Shown in pieces: positions 35,340 to 45,315 of a stretch of 64,000 nucleotides of DNA; within the stretch, counting starts at the first letter, position 1; each line of letters begins with the position of its first letter. Location: NCBI GenBank assembly GCA_963749115.1, contig CAVVLP010000008.1:1-64000 (forward strand). The letters run 5' to 3'. Source of the DNA: SZUA-36 sp963749115 (GTDB lineage Bacteria > Pseudomonadota > Gammaproteobacteria > Xanthomonadales > SZUA-36). A model generated the notes under the pieces. It ran no database searches, was not told where the DNA came from, and saw only the letters and a list, made by a program, of their open reading frames with translations. The position numbers and the translations under genes were made by a program.

Positions 35340-36698
35340 TTAAAAAGCCCCGGCATTGATCCAGAAATGTACCGCGATACTCGCGGCATAACCCAGTGCA
35401 ATCGCCCATGCCCATTTCAGATGCGCGAAAAATGTATAGATACCACGTGCCTGTCCCATTACAGCGACTCCGGCGGCCGAACCGATGGATAACATTGAGC
35501 CGCCGACACCCGCTGTCAGGGTGACCAGCAACCACTGCCCCTGGCTCATTTCCGGATTCATTGCGAGCACTGCGAACATGACCGGGATGTTGTCAATCAG
35601 GGCCGAAGCAACTCCTACCAGAATGTTTGAAACGGTCGGACCCAGCCCTGTGTAGAGAAGCTCAGATCCTATCGCAAGATACCCAAAAGCGCCAAGTCCG
35701 CCTACACAAAGAATCACACCATAGAAAAACATCAAGGTATCCCACTCGGCCTTTTGCAGGTTTGTGTAGATATCATAAAAGCTCTTCTTGGAGTGTTCGC
35801 TATGATCATGCATAGCCGCGATGGTCAGGGCCGAACCTTCGACCAGCTTTTCTGCATGCCTGGCCTGATCCCTGCGTTGCAGGTAATAGCCAAACAATTT
35901 TAGAAAACCAAGACCTGTCATCATGCCGATAACGGGGGGCATATGCAGGAAATTATGCATGGAAACTGCCATTGAAATGGTCAGAATGAACAATGCCACA
36001 ACGACCCAGGCACCATGTTGCAGATGGGCCTTTTCCTGCATTGGCTCAGGATTTCCCTTAGCAATGGCAAAAGACAATATACTTGCCGTTACCAGCCAAT
36101 TGACTATCGACGGTACGACCAGTGCAAAAAACTCGGTAAACTGCAAGTTTCCTTTTTGCCAAACCATCAAGGTTGTTATGTCGCCAAAGGGACTAAAGGC
36201 GCCACCGGCATTGGCAGCTACTACAATGTTGATACAGGCCAGCGCCACGAATTTATGGTTGCCGCTGCCAACGGAAATAACCACGGTAGCCATTAACAAT
36301 GCCGTCGCCAGATTGTCAGCGACAGGCGACATTAAAAATGCAATTCCACCGGTAATCCAAAATACCTGCCGTAAAGAAAACCCCTGGTTGACCAACCATG
36401 CACGCAGTACTTCGAAAATACCGCGCTCTTCCATGGTGTTGATAAAAGTCATCGCGGCAAGCAGAAACAGGAATAACTCCGCAAATTCAAGGATATTATG
36501 ACGAACCAGCTCTTCCGCGGTATGCGAATCACCCGCAGCCATATAGGCAAAAGCTACCAGCATCCATATAAAACCAGCAGCAACGATCATAGGTTTGGAT
36601 TTACGCAGATGAATATTTTCTTCGAGTATCACCAGCGCGTAAGCGAAAATGAATATCGCGATGGCCAGTAGTCCGGCCCAATGAGTCGTCAAGTCCAT
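35340..36698 (-). CDS. nhaD: Na+/H+ antiporter NhaD
   Basis: The 452-residue polytopic protein has 11-13 hydrophobic segments and typical NhaD landmarks: ENIHLRKSKPMI near the N-terminus, TFINTMEERGIFEVLR, SPVADNLATALL, ANAGGAFSPFGDITTLMVW and, near the end, VASALIDNIPVMFAVLAM. It expels sodium or lithium in exchange for protons, as expected in a marine or saline habitat. It stands alone between the DUF3313-like and regulator genes. Confidence 0.93.
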   Translation of the reverse strand: MDLTTHWAGLLAIAIFIFAYALVILEENIHLRKSKPMIVAAGFIWMLVAFAYMAAGDSHTAEELVRHNILEFAELFLFLLAAMTFINTMEERGIFEVLRAWLVNQGFSLRQVFWITGGIAFLMSPVADNLATALLMATVVISVGSGNHKFVALACINIVVAANAGGAFSPFGDITTLMVWQKGNLQFTEFFALVVPSIVNWLVTASILSFAIAKGNPEPMQEKAHLQHGAWVVVALFILTISMAVSMHNFLHMPPVIGMMTGLGFLKLFGYYLQRRDQARHAEKLVEGSALTIAAMHDHSEHSKKSFYDIYTNLQKAEWDTLMFFYGVILCVGGLGAFGYLAIGSELLYTGLGPTVSNILVGVASALIDNIPVMFAVLAMNPEMSQGQWLLVTLTAGVGGSMLSIGSAAGVAVMGQARGIYTFFAHLKWAWAIALGYAASIAVHFWINAGAF

Positions 36699-36732
36699 GT
36701 TGTTTATATTACCTGTAAGTGGTGCTTAGGTT

Positions 36733-38707
36733 TCAAATACATTCAAAATCGTTCAAACCGGTGGGACGGCAACGATCCGGCCAGCCATTTTTTCGCCAAA
36801 ACTCCACGTAGCCCAGTGCTCTTACCCAGTCTTTGAAACGCGGATCCCGACGAAATTCAACCGCCCAGTTATTCCAGATTTGTGCATGAAGTTGCAGGTT
36901 TTTGACATCCCTGAGAGGATCAATTCCCAGCTCAAAAGCACCTGGCGAACCCAATATCAGCAGGGATTCAAAGCTAACCAGCTTATCCAGTTCCCCCGTC
37001 TCAGCCGCAGCGATAAGTATTTCAACAGCCTCTTCTTTACTGGATGGGTTTTCCAGCGCATCAATTACTAAATCAGCATAAACCGCGGGCATTGTACCAG
37101 AGCGCATCTTGACATCTCTGAGCAACTCGCGCGCGGTATCATATGCCCCGGTATAGATCGAGGCAAGGGCAAGGTAATAATCACGATAGGAAAAGTACTG
37201 TAGTTGCTCCAATATGACTATGGCCTGCGCCGGTCTGCCTGAATAAATCAGGGCATCCGCCAGTGCCCAGGCAATATGTTCGTTAAGAGGATCAAGACGA
37301 TACACCCTGGATAGCGAGAGAATCAATTCTTCAAAGTAACCCAGGCGGGTGTGCAGGGTGGCTTCCCAGGAGATAATATCTGATTTACTGCCGTCGATAG
37401 ATCTAATGCGGTCAAACAAGCCCGCTGCTCGCTCTAAATCACCTCGCTTGGAAGAAACCGCCGCCAGTGCGCCCAAGAGCTTCGATTGATTCAGGGTCAA
37501 TCTCGAGAGCGAATTTCGCGCTCGCTTCAGCTTTCTCATACCAGACTTCTCTATCCAGGGAAACGTCATAGGAAGTCAACAACCAGTTAACACTGGCAAC
37601 ACCTGCATGAGCGCGAGCAAACTTCGGATCCTGGACGATAGCCTGATTGAAATAATCCAGGGCTTTATAAAGACCCACGGTGCGCAATTGGATACGGTCA
37701 TTCAGTAAGTCACGGCCTTTGAGGTACAACTTGAAAGCTTCCATGTCAGCAGTCATCGACTTGCGGGAATCCAGTTGCTTGCGTTCATCCAGGGTCAGTT
37801 TGAGCGTCTGCGCAATATTGAAGGCTATATCATCCTGAACTGCAAAAACCTCATCAAAATCACGATCATAATTTTGTGACCAGATGTGAAAACCGTTACG
37901 GGCGTCAATCAGCTGAGCTGTCACACGAATTCGATCATCGGTGTGCCTGACACTGCCTTCCAGAATAGAGCCCACCTTCAATCTTGTAGCAATCTCCACA
38001 AGCGTTGCAGGTGTTTCACGAAATGCGAATGAGGATGTGCGGGCCGCGACCTCCAGACCATCCATGCCTGCCAGCAAATTAATGACTTCCTCGGCAACAC
38101 CGTCACCCAGGTAATGGTGAGCCTGGCTATCACTCAAATCAACAAATGGCAAAACGGCAATGGACGTCTGACTATACACCGCCGGAATTGCCACAAGCTC
38201 GCCAGGTGAGTTTTCTTCTGGACGGGGCTCAACCGGTTCAATAGAAGTATCCCGAAACCCTTGAAAAAGGGTCAACACTGCAACGATACCGAGCAACCAG
38301 AAGGAGGTCGTGCGGATTGTGGCTGCATTGCGCTGGTACCAGTTTTGCGGGCTTTTTTCTTCCCTGGCCAACTCGTCAGCAATGCAATCGATACGTTCAA
38401 CAGGGACAACCAATCGATACCCTATGCCACGAACGACAGCGATATAGGGATCATCAGCCAGGTCTTTACCCAGTGACCTGCGCAGCAAAAGCACACGTTT
38501 GTTAACCGTACCGCGGTCAACCACGAGCCCTTCCCAGACTTCGCTTTCCAACTGCTGTGTAGTGACAACATTGGGTGCATGACGGGCGAGTGAAAGCAAC
38601 AACTTAAAAGAAAGTCGCGGTACCGGCAAGACTGTTCCGTCGCGGGTGACTTCCTGTGTTCCTGCATTCAGTAACAGGTCTCCGATGCTATAGCATTCAA
38701 AGCCCAC
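36733..38707 (-). CDS. CadC-type winged-helix regulator with TolB-like and TPR domains, one frame break
   Basis: Residues 1-105 are an OmpR/CadC-type DNA-binding domain (LSFKLLLSLARHAPNVVTTQ, RGTVNKRVLLLRRSL, GIGYRLV). A single membrane helix follows (FWLLGIVAVLTLFQ), then a TolB/FlgO-like domain (SIAVLPFVDLSDSQAHHYLG) and TPR repeats. The frame changes near 37470-37476 (IEALG, then ALAAVSSKRGDLERA), and a further 230 residues of TPR follow. Membrane-embedded regulators of this type sense periplasmic signals. The start is a GTG at 38707. One extra base modulo three suggests an indel rather than decay. Confidence 0.83.
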
Positions 38708-39098
38708 TGAAATAATTCCACATATAATTTATTCAGGCTAATCTAGTTTCAAGAGTTCAATCCTAACCTATCTGCAAACGTTCCGTAAATGTTCTGACAA
38801 TATTCCGGTGGGGCATTATCATTATTCGTCGAATTTAATTATATTTGCAGTGCGCACTTGGGGCTGTACTGACATTTCCTCTCTGGTGCCCGGGTATCAA
38901 TTGGCAAATTGCGGGGTTTGAACTCGTTGAAACCAAACTAAACACTGTGGTCTGTCCTCCGAAATCTATCACAGTTATTTTTTTGGAATGGGAACTGCTC
39001 CGCAAATCCGGGTAGCGTTAAGAGGAATAATCCTGCGACTGGAAATATAATAATTTACCAGTCGTGCAATCCAGGCTCGCTAACAATAATAAGAAAAG

Positions 39099-39132
39099 TT
39101 GGGATAACTGCAATTAATTGCAGTTATCCCAA
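39099..39132. promoter_or_regulatory. Perfect 34-bp palindrome
   Basis: TTGGGATAACTGCAATT is followed immediately by its exact reverse complement. There is no loop base left over and no T-run after it, so it resembles a protein-binding operator or cruciform more than a terminator. It lies about 165 bases before the TatT gene. Confidence 0.6.
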
Positions 39133-39203
39133 ATTTAAAAGCTGATTTCCATCCGGTTCCTTTTGGCTGGTTTACCCCCCCCTAAACCGACTTATGAGGG
39201 AAC

Positions 39204-39221
39204 CGGGTTTTTAAAAACCCG
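39204..39221. other. Perfect 18-bp palindrome CGGGTTTTTAAAAACCCG
   Basis: The self-complementary sequence could act as a terminator for either strand, because it contains its own T-runs, or as an operator. It sits 76 bases before the TRAP operon's first gene. Confidence 0.4.
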
Positions 39222-39297
39222 TTTCATGCCGATAGTGGGTCGACATTATGTTGATCTGTTCAGCATCCTTTTGTCTATCGGTTTATAATTCCGGCCT

Positions 39298-40182
39298 TTG
39301 AAACCAGCCAACCCGACTGACGTGAAACAAAACAACACACGAATAACGATAATTTCCCTGGTTTTGCTATTGTTGGGCGCATGCTCCTCGGTCATGCAGT
39401 CGGCAACCAATGACATGGCTGCCAATCTCAGTTCAGCAATAATGAACCAGGATGACCCTGAAACCGTTCGTGATGGCGCACCGGCTTATCTCTTATTGCT
39501 CGACAGTTTTATAGCAGGATCGCCGGACAACCCGGCTATGCTGGCAGCGGCTGCAGAATTGTATGCGGCATATGGCGTAATATTCGTTGCAGAACCGCAA
39601 CGCGCCGATCGCCTCACGCAACGCGCCCTGACCTATGGTCAACAATCCCTGTGCGCAAGCAACAAGTCAGCGTGCGGAATTCATCAGCTGAGCTTTCAGG
39701 AATTTGAAGCTGTGCTGGCAAAACTGGATAAAAAAGATGCCGCCAGTCTTTATACCTACGGTCTTGCTTCGATTGCTTATATCAAAGTTCACAGTGATGA
39801 CTGGGGGGCAATGGCCAAACTGCCACAAGTTGAAACCGCGCTGAAGCGGGTACAGACACTTGACCCGCAGTACCAGGCTGTCCAGGTTGAGCATTTTCTG
39901 GCCGTACTCAATACCATCCGGCCACCGGCCTTGGGTGGGGATTTCGAAGCAGGGAAGGCGCATTTCGAACGCGCAGTGAGCCTGTCAAACGGCAAGGACC
40001 TGTCAATCAATGTGGATTACGCCCGCTACTACGCCCGCACGCTGTATGATCGGGAACTCCACGACCAATTACTGAACGATGTCATGTCAGCGGAACCTAA
40101 TCAGGACGGCTACACTCTATTCAACACACTGGCGCAACGGGAAGCACAGGAATTGCTCGATGCGGCGGATGACTATTTTTAA
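39298..40182 (+). CDS. TRAP-transporter accessory lipoprotein, TatT family
   Basis: A lipoprotein signal (ITIISLVLLLLGACSS) is followed by a helical repeat protein: DGAPAYLLLLDSFIAGSPDN, ELYAAYGVIFV, later LDPQYQAVQVEHFLAVLNTI. TatT proteins are outer-membrane-anchored trimeric TPR-like proteins encoded with TRAP transporters and thought to help substrate capture. The start is uncertain: a TTG at 39298 or, giving a neater signal, a GTG at 39322. Neither has a strong ribosome site. It is the first gene of a four-gene TRAP operon. Confidence 0.88.
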   Translation: MKPANPTDVKQNNTRITIISLVLLLLGACSSVMQSATNDMAANLSSAIMNQDDPETVRDGAPAYLLLLDSFIAGSPDNPAMLAAAAELYAAYGVIFVAEPQRADRLTQRALTYGQQSLCASNKSACGIHQLSFQEFEAVLAKLDKKDAASLYTYGLASIAYIKVHSDDWGAMAKLPQVETALKRVQTLDPQYQAVQVEHFLAVLNTIRPPALGGDFEAGKAHFERAVSLSNGKDLSINVDYARYYARTLYDRELHDQLLNDVMSAEPNQDGYTLFNTLAQREAQELLDAADDYF

Positions 40183-40229
40183 GATAAAGGAATGTTAATG
40201 AACCCCTGCCTTACCAAGAGAGTTTCCGG

Positions 40230-41252
40230 TTGGACAAATTGCCGGATTTAATCGCCATCGGATTGATATTGCTCTGCCTGATGTCGACCGCCAGCGCCCA
40301 AACAATAAAACTGGCTACCATAGCGCCTGAGGGATCCAGTTGGATGGATTCAATGCGGGCCGGCGCCACAGAGATCAAAGAGCGTACCGAGGGACGGGTA
40401 AAATTCAAGTTCTATGGCGGTGGTGTGCAGGGCAATGACAAGCAGGTACTGCGAAAAATGCGTATCGGCCAGTTGCATGGTGGCGCTTTTACATCCAATG
40501 GTCTTATCGATGTTCAGAAAGATAGTCAACTCTACGCGCTCCCCATGTTATTCAACAATCTCGAGGAAGTTCGGTTCGTCAGGGAGCGGATGGACGACAA
40601 ATTGCGTGATCTGATTGAACAGGCCGGCTATGTCAATTTTGGTTTTGCCGGTGGCGGCTTTGCCCGCATCATGTCAAACCAGTCCATCGCCAACCTGAAT
40701 GATCTGCAAGGCCGGAAAGTCTGGGTGCCGGATGGTGACAGGATTTCATACGAGGCGAGTAAGGCACTTGGTATTTCTCCGGTCATCATGCCGCTGACCG
40801 ATGTTATGACCGGTCTGCAAACTGAACTGATCGATACCATTATGAGCCCGCCTGCCGCCACAATTATCTTGCAGTGGAATACGCGGGTGAGCTACATCAC
40901 CGAACTCCCCCTGTCTTATATTTTTGCAATGATCGCTGTCGATAAAAAATATTTTGACCGTATACAGCCTGCTGACCAGAAAATCGTGCGCGAAGTGATG
41001 GAAAAAATTTACCAGGAATTTGACCGACAGGGTAATGAAGACAATCAAAAAGCTTATAAAGCATTGATTGACAACGGTATGACACCCGTGACTCCTGATC
41101 AGGGTCAGATTCCTGAATGGCGCAGAGTTATTCAGGACTCCAACCGCCGGCTTGCGAATGAAGGTGAAGTTGATGTTCGACTGCTCAATGAGTTGGAATG
41201 TTACCTGGCTGATTTCCGCGCGGGCAACCCGGCGAAAGCCTGTACCCAGTGA
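40230..41252 (+). CDS. dctP: TRAP transporter solute-binding protein (DctP family)
   Basis: A signal peptide (LIAIGLILLCLMSTASAQ) is followed by the DctP fold: IKLATIAPEGSSWMDSMRAG, GRVKFKFYGGGVQGND, LQGRKVWVPDG (domain hinge, with the nearby Arg expected to bind a carboxylate) and TGLQTELIDTIMSPP. It captures an organic acid in the periplasm for the DctQM permease; the exact substrate is unknown. The frame opens at a TTG (40230). A better ribosome site and ATG lie at 40198 in another frame (MNPCLTKRVSG), so a one-base error at the start is possible. Confidence 0.9.
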   Translation: MDKLPDLIAIGLILLCLMSTASAQTIKLATIAPEGSSWMDSMRAGATEIKERTEGRVKFKFYGGGVQGNDKQVLRKMRIGQLHGGAFTSNGLIDVQKDSQLYALPMLFNNLEEVRFVRERMDDKLRDLIEQAGYVNFGFAGGGFARIMSNQSIANLNDLQGRKVWVPDGDRISYEASKALGISPVIMPLTDVMTGLQTELIDTIMSPPAATIILQWNTRVSYITELPLSYIFAMIAVDKKYFDRIQPADQKIVREVMEKIYQEFDRQGNEDNQKAYKALIDNGMTPVTPDQGQIPEWRRVIQDSNRRLANEGEVDVRLLNELECYLADFRAGNPAKACTQ

Positions 41253-41740
41253 AGCGTATTGCCTCAATTTTCAACGGGCTGGAAAAAGCGGGAACCCATG
41301 CGGAGGACGCCTTGCTGCTGGTCATTCTGATCAGCATGATATTACTGGCCGGTACGCAGATAATTCTTAGAAATTTTCTTGACACCAGTCTTTTTTGGGG
41401 TGACGAGATGTTACGCCTGATGGTGCTTTGGTTAACCATCGCCGGTGGCCTGGCTGCCAGCCGGATGGACAAGCACATCAGCATCGCAGTAGTGGATCGC
41501 TTCCTGCCAGCAAAGGTCCAGCTTATCACCAAGGTCATAATAGATTTATTCACGGCATCCATCTGTGCTTTGTTTGCCTGGCAGAGTGGCCGTTTTGTCA
41601 TGGGCTCTTACGAGTTTGGCGATACATTGATGCGAAATGTACCCGCCTGGACTTTGCAGATCATCTTGCCTATCGGTTTTACCCTGATGGCTTTTCGTCA
41701 CCTGATTCTTGCGGTCACGCGCCCGCTGAATCTCGACTGA
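41249..41740 (+). CDS. dctQ: TRAP transporter small permease subunit (DctQ)
   Basis: Four hydrophobic segments in 163 residues match DctQ: LLVILISMILLAGTQIIL, FWGDEMLRLMVLWLTIAGG, KVIIDLFTASICALFAW and LQIILPIGFTLMAFRHL. It starts with GTG overlapping the dctP stop by four bases and pairs with the DctM subunit 28 bases downstream. Confidence 0.93.
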   Translation: MKRIASIFNGLEKAGTHAEDALLLVILISMILLAGTQIILRNFLDTSLFWGDEMLRLMVLWLTIAGGLAASRMDKHISIAVVDRFLPAKVQLITKVIIDLFTASICALFAWQSGRFVMGSYEFGDTLMRNVPAWTLQIILPIGFTLMAFRHLILAVTRPLNLD

Positions 41741-41767
41741 TAAATCGGCTGAAGGGGTCAACGATCA

Positions 41768-43024
41768 ATGATGATCATCGGGCCACTGATGGTGATATTG
41801 ATTTTGCTCGGTGCGCCACTGTTCGCCATCATCGCAGCAGGTGCGTTCTGGAATTTTTACCAGGCCGATATTGATCTGCAGGCTATTGTCATTGAGTTTT
41901 ATGGTATTGCAGAGATGCCGATTCTGCTCGCCATACCGTTGTTCACATTTGCCGGTTACCTGCTCAGTGAGAGCAATGCACCCAAACGCCTGGTGCGCCT
42001 GACCAGCGCCTTGCTTGGCTGGATGCCGGCGGGTCTGGCCGTCGTATCACTGGTCGCATGCGCATTTTTCACCGCGTTTACCGGTGCCTCGGGTGTCACC
42101 ATCATCGCACTGGGTGCGATATTATTCCCTGCCATGCAACAAGCGGGGTACCCCGAAAAATTCAACCTGGGGCTGGTCACATCAGCGGGAAGTCTTGGCT
42201 TACTGTTCGCGCCATCCCTTCCACTGATTCTCTACGGTGTTGTTGCAGAAGTGCCAATAGAGAATCTGTTTCTGGCCGGCCTGATACCCGGGTTCCTGAT
42301 GCTGGCCACCCTGTCGGGTTTCAGTATCTGGAAGAATCGCGCAATACGCACACCGCTGGGCGATTTTTCCTGGCATGAGGTTCGCACAGCCCTGCGCGAA
42401 TCAATGTGGGAAATACCATTGCCCATCGTTGTGCTGGGCGGGATTTACAGTGGATATTTTGCAGTTTCCGAAGCGGCTGCAGTGACTGCCTTATACGTGC
42501 TGATTGTTGATGTGGTGATACTCAAAGAAGTGTCTTTGCGCAAACTTCCGTCAATAGTTCGGGAATCCATGATTCTGGTCGGGGGAATCATGATGATACT
42601 GGGTGTTTCGCGGGCATCCACCAATTTCATGATAGATGCCGGTGTGCCGCAACAGCTATTACAATGGATCAGCGGTTTTGTTAATGGCGAGATCGCATTC
42701 ATGGTGATGTTGTTGCTGTTCCTGCTGATACTCGGCGCAATCCTCGATATTTTCTCGGCGATTGTGCTGGTTGTTCCATTGATCCTGCCAATCGCTACCC
42801 AGTTCGGTGTACACCCGGTGCACCTTGGGATGGTTTTCCTGGCCGCGATGCAACTTGGCTACATCACGCCACCGGTAGGTCTTAATCTGTTTATCGCCGG
42901 GTATCGATTTGACCGGCCTATCGTGGATATCTATTTATCCACATTGCCATTTTTTGTTATTTTGATTATTTCCGTGGCACTGATTGCTTTCTGGCCCGCG
43001 TTGTCACTGATTTTGTTGAACTGA
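41768..43024 (+). CDS. dctM: TRAP transporter large permease subunit (DctM)
   Basis: The 418-residue polytopic protein has about twelve helices and DctM landmarks: MPILLAIPLFTFAGYLLSES, FFTAFTGASGVTIIALGAIL, GSLGLLFAPSLPLILYG and, near the end, MQLGYITPPVGLNLF. It forms the sodium-driven channel of the TRAP system with DctQ. The order TatT-DctP-DctQ-DctM with overlaps or short gaps shows a single operon. Confidence 0.94.
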   Translation: MMIIGPLMVILILLGAPLFAIIAAGAFWNFYQADIDLQAIVIEFYGIAEMPILLAIPLFTFAGYLLSESNAPKRLVRLTSALLGWMPAGLAVVSLVACAFFTAFTGASGVTIIALGAILFPAMQQAGYPEKFNLGLVTSAGSLGLLFAPSLPLILYGVVAEVPIENLFLAGLIPGFLMLATLSGFSIWKNRAIRTPLGDFSWHEVRTALRESMWEIPLPIVVLGGIYSGYFAVSEAAAVTALYVLIVDVVILKEVSLRKLPSIVRESMILVGGIMMILGVSRASTNFMIDAGVPQQLLQWISGFVNGEIAFMVMLLLFLLILGAILDIFSAIVLVVPLILPIATQFGVHPVHLGMVFLAAMQLGYITPPVGLNLFIAGYRFDRPIVDIYLSTLPFFVILIISVALIAFWPALSLILLN

Positions 43025-43052
43025 TATCGCATCAGGGCCCCAACTACCGACG

Positions 43053-44202
43053 TCAATGCACTTCGCAGTCAATCGCGGCGGTGATGGCAGCCCACTCTTC
43101 ATAACAGGTATCAAGAATCCGGAAGTCCTCCTCATCGTCTACATCCAGACTTAAACCACCATACGGTGTGATAACAACCTTGACCGGGCCTCCGAGCACT
43201 TCGCTAACACTTTTTTCCACCCGTTTGCGGGTATTACCTTTCTTGAGTCGCCTGTACCAATAGCCCTTACCCTTTGAGAGCATCAAAGTAAGCTGAATAC
43301 GAATGGTCAACCATGCTGCCTGCCAACCACCGTGGCTCTTTGAAAAAATTGAAAGTCAAGGCAACGACATTGCGCCAGTCTTTGGCCTTACGATAAGAAA
43401 ATCCGGTCTGAAGGAACTCCTGGTTGGCCAGGTTCCGTGGTCGGCCGACATAGATGTTGGCCAGTCGCAAACGCCCGAATTCAAGCTCTACGAAGGGACG
43501 CTTGATACCGGGCTTGTCCCGCTCAGGATGGAAGGGCCTGACACCGGGCTCATCAACGACTCCGGCAAGCAGGCCGTAGGGTGTTTCAGATGCGTTATCC
43601 AGGCGCGCACAACGGTAAATAAAATCGTCAATTGAGCGTGCCGTCACCAGGGGCAGATCAGAGGAAATGATCAGTAACGGCCTTTCGTTCACCGCCACGA
43701 CAGTATCATGTCTGTGGTAATCCTCAGATGCCTCAATACCGGCCCAGCAATTGGTTAACATTTTTCCGCGCTGGGCAATGACCCGGACCCTTGAAGAATA
43801 ACCAGCCAGTTCTTCCAGCAGTTCTTCGGTAGGTCCTACCACGAAAATCTGGCCCACCCTTTCAGCGGCCAGCAAAGCGTCAACCACGTAACGGATCAAC
43901 GCTTTTCCACCGACATTGAGAAAGGCCTTGTTACGACCTGCAATCAACCGTTTTGTATTTTGGTGTGTACCAGCAAGAACTACGGCATCCAGTGGAAACG
44001 GATAAGTACTTGAACACCGCGACGACTGACCGGGGTCACCTGCTTGCGTTGTTTTCGTTTTGTTCTGTTTCAGGGTCCATTGTTGCCTGTCATTTCCTGC
44101 ATCATTCGAGGTGGAATCTTCAAAGCCGCGACGTTCTTTAGCAGCCGCTGTATCCTGTAGCTGGGCTGCCTTCTCAACTGATTTTATAGATTCCCGTCCC
44201 AA
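43053..44202 (-). CDS. MobA-like NTP transferase, one frame break near C-terminus
   Basis: The N-terminal 70 residues are hydrophilic and variable. Then a nucleotidyltransferase fold follows: PLDAVVLAGTHQNTKRLIAG (a divergent version of the usual glycine-rich GGRSxRMG loop), NKAFLNVGGKALIRYVVDAL and the metal-binding LLIISSDLPLVT. The first frame ends at YFDALKG. The rest (KGYWYRRLKKG, VKVVITPYGGLSLDVDDEED), carried by the next frame, is the normal C-terminus of this group. The break is near 43268-43276. Targets could be a sugar phosphate or cofactor precursor; nothing nearby decides. The true start may be internal. Confidence 0.75.
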
Positions 44203-44338
44203 CTTGAAACACTAAAAACACTTTGTATCCATCGTAGTTCAATACAGTTTCGAACCGCAATTTTCTGAATGACCTATTCTGCTGTACCCTATCAAGCATC
44301 ACACTTGTCACAATAACCTCCAAAGGGAGAATACAATC

Positions 44339-45011
44339 GTGGAGCTTGCCTTACTTAGCCAAAACTCTTTGGCCTTTCTGCTGCGTTGGGTACACCTGCT
44401 GGCCGGTGTAACATGGGTTGGATTACTGTATTACTTCAATTTTGTCCAGGGTGAATACTTTCAAAGAAGCCGATGGGGGCGCCAAGTCCGATGTAATTCA
44501 AAAAATGGTGCCCAAAGCCTTGTGGTGGTTCCGTTGGGCTGCCATGTTCACTTTTCTGAGCGGCCTCTATCTAATCTACTACTGGAAGCTCACTGGCATG
44601 GGGATCACCATCGGTATAACCATGGGCACGATCATGTTCCTGAACGTGTGGCTGATTATCTGGCCCAGCCAGAAGATCATTATCGCATCGGCAAAACAGG
44701 TCGCGAGTGGAGGCCAGGCACTGCCGGGTGCTGCAGTTGCACTGGGCAAAGCCGGCCTGGCGTCACGTACAAATACCCTTTTGTCTGTCCCGATGTTATT
44801 TTTTATGGCCTCTTCCAAACACCTTCCACAAATTCAGACCTCAGTGCTCGAAGCAAGTACAGCGGCGCTGGCCGTTGTATTCGGCCTGATTGTTGTGCTG
44901 GCGCTGAATGGTGTGATTGGCAAAACCGGACCGTTGACTTCCGTTAAAGGTGTCATTGCCAGTGGGTTTGTACTCACGGCCGTTTTATACCTGCTGGTAG
45001 AGCTTTTGTAA
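44339..45011 (+). CDS. Urate-oxidase N-terminal-domain (PuuD-type) membrane protein, one frame break
   Basis: A GTG at 44339 preceded by AAAGGGAG opens MELALLSQNSLAFLLRWVHL, and LAGVTWVGLLYYFNFVQGEYF follows. The frame changes near 44458-44463 (TTTCAAAG), after which KEADGGAKSDVIQKMVPKAL, WWFRWAAMFTFLSGLYLIYY, IWPSQKIIIASAKQ and two more helices follow. This is the membrane domain that in some organisms precedes cytochrome c in urate hydroxylase. Here there is no heme-binding C-terminal domain, so it is the short form of unknown role. An intrinsic terminator follows at 45039. Confidence 0.82.
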
Positions 45012-45038
45012 GACAAACTCAACAACAATATCAAGACG

Positions 45039-45066
45039 AAACCCGGACCCTGTTTCCGGGTTTTTT
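45039..45066 (+). terminator. Intrinsic terminator after the PuuD-type gene
   Basis: AAACCCGG and CCGGGTTT form an eight-base stem around a 10-12 base loop, followed by a run of T. It lies 28 bases after the stop codon and separates this gene from the RNA unit downstream. Confidence 0.85.
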
Positions 45067-45178
45067 CTATCAGAAAAACACGATGGGTTATTTTTAATCA
45101 AAAATATTCGCTTCGTCGCAAACTCAAAAAAGACCCGAATTCAGTGTTGTTCTTTTATTCAGACACTTGGAATTTTTT

Positions 45179-45217
45179 AGTGATATTTACGATGAGATAA
45201 ACATCCTAAATATCACT
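45179..45217. promoter_or_regulatory. 11-bp inverted repeat directly upstream of the RNA promoter
   Basis: AGTGATATTTA (45179-45189) and its exact reverse complement TAAATATCACT (45207-45217) flank 17 bases. The dyad ends ten bases before the -35 hexamer. This is the position of an activator site, with two half-sites spaced about 28 bases (2.7 helical turns) apart. Confidence 0.55.
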
Positions 45218-45226
45218 CTACGGGCT

Positions 45227-45255
45227 TTGACAATTTACCTTCATAAGAGTAATTT
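45227..45255 (+). promoter_or_regulatory. Sigma70-type promoter of the candidate RNA
   Basis: A perfect -35 TTGACA (45227-45232), a 17-base spacer and a TAATTT -10 (45250-45255) predict transcription from about 45262. There is no ribosome site or start codon suggesting a protein product downstream. Confidence 0.75.
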
Positions 45256-45315
45256 AACTCCCCCGTAGACAGAAACCTACCAATCGCAAGATTGGAATCG
45301 CAGGAAGACGGAGAA

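Larger units (their letters stand above)
38708..39297. other. Intergenic region with two perfect palindromes
   Basis: About 590 bases separate the regulator from the TRAP operon. There is no gene I can support. The notable content is the 34-bp palindrome at 39099-39132 and an 18-bp palindrome at 39204-39221. The promoters of both flanking genes should lie here. Confidence 0.55.
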
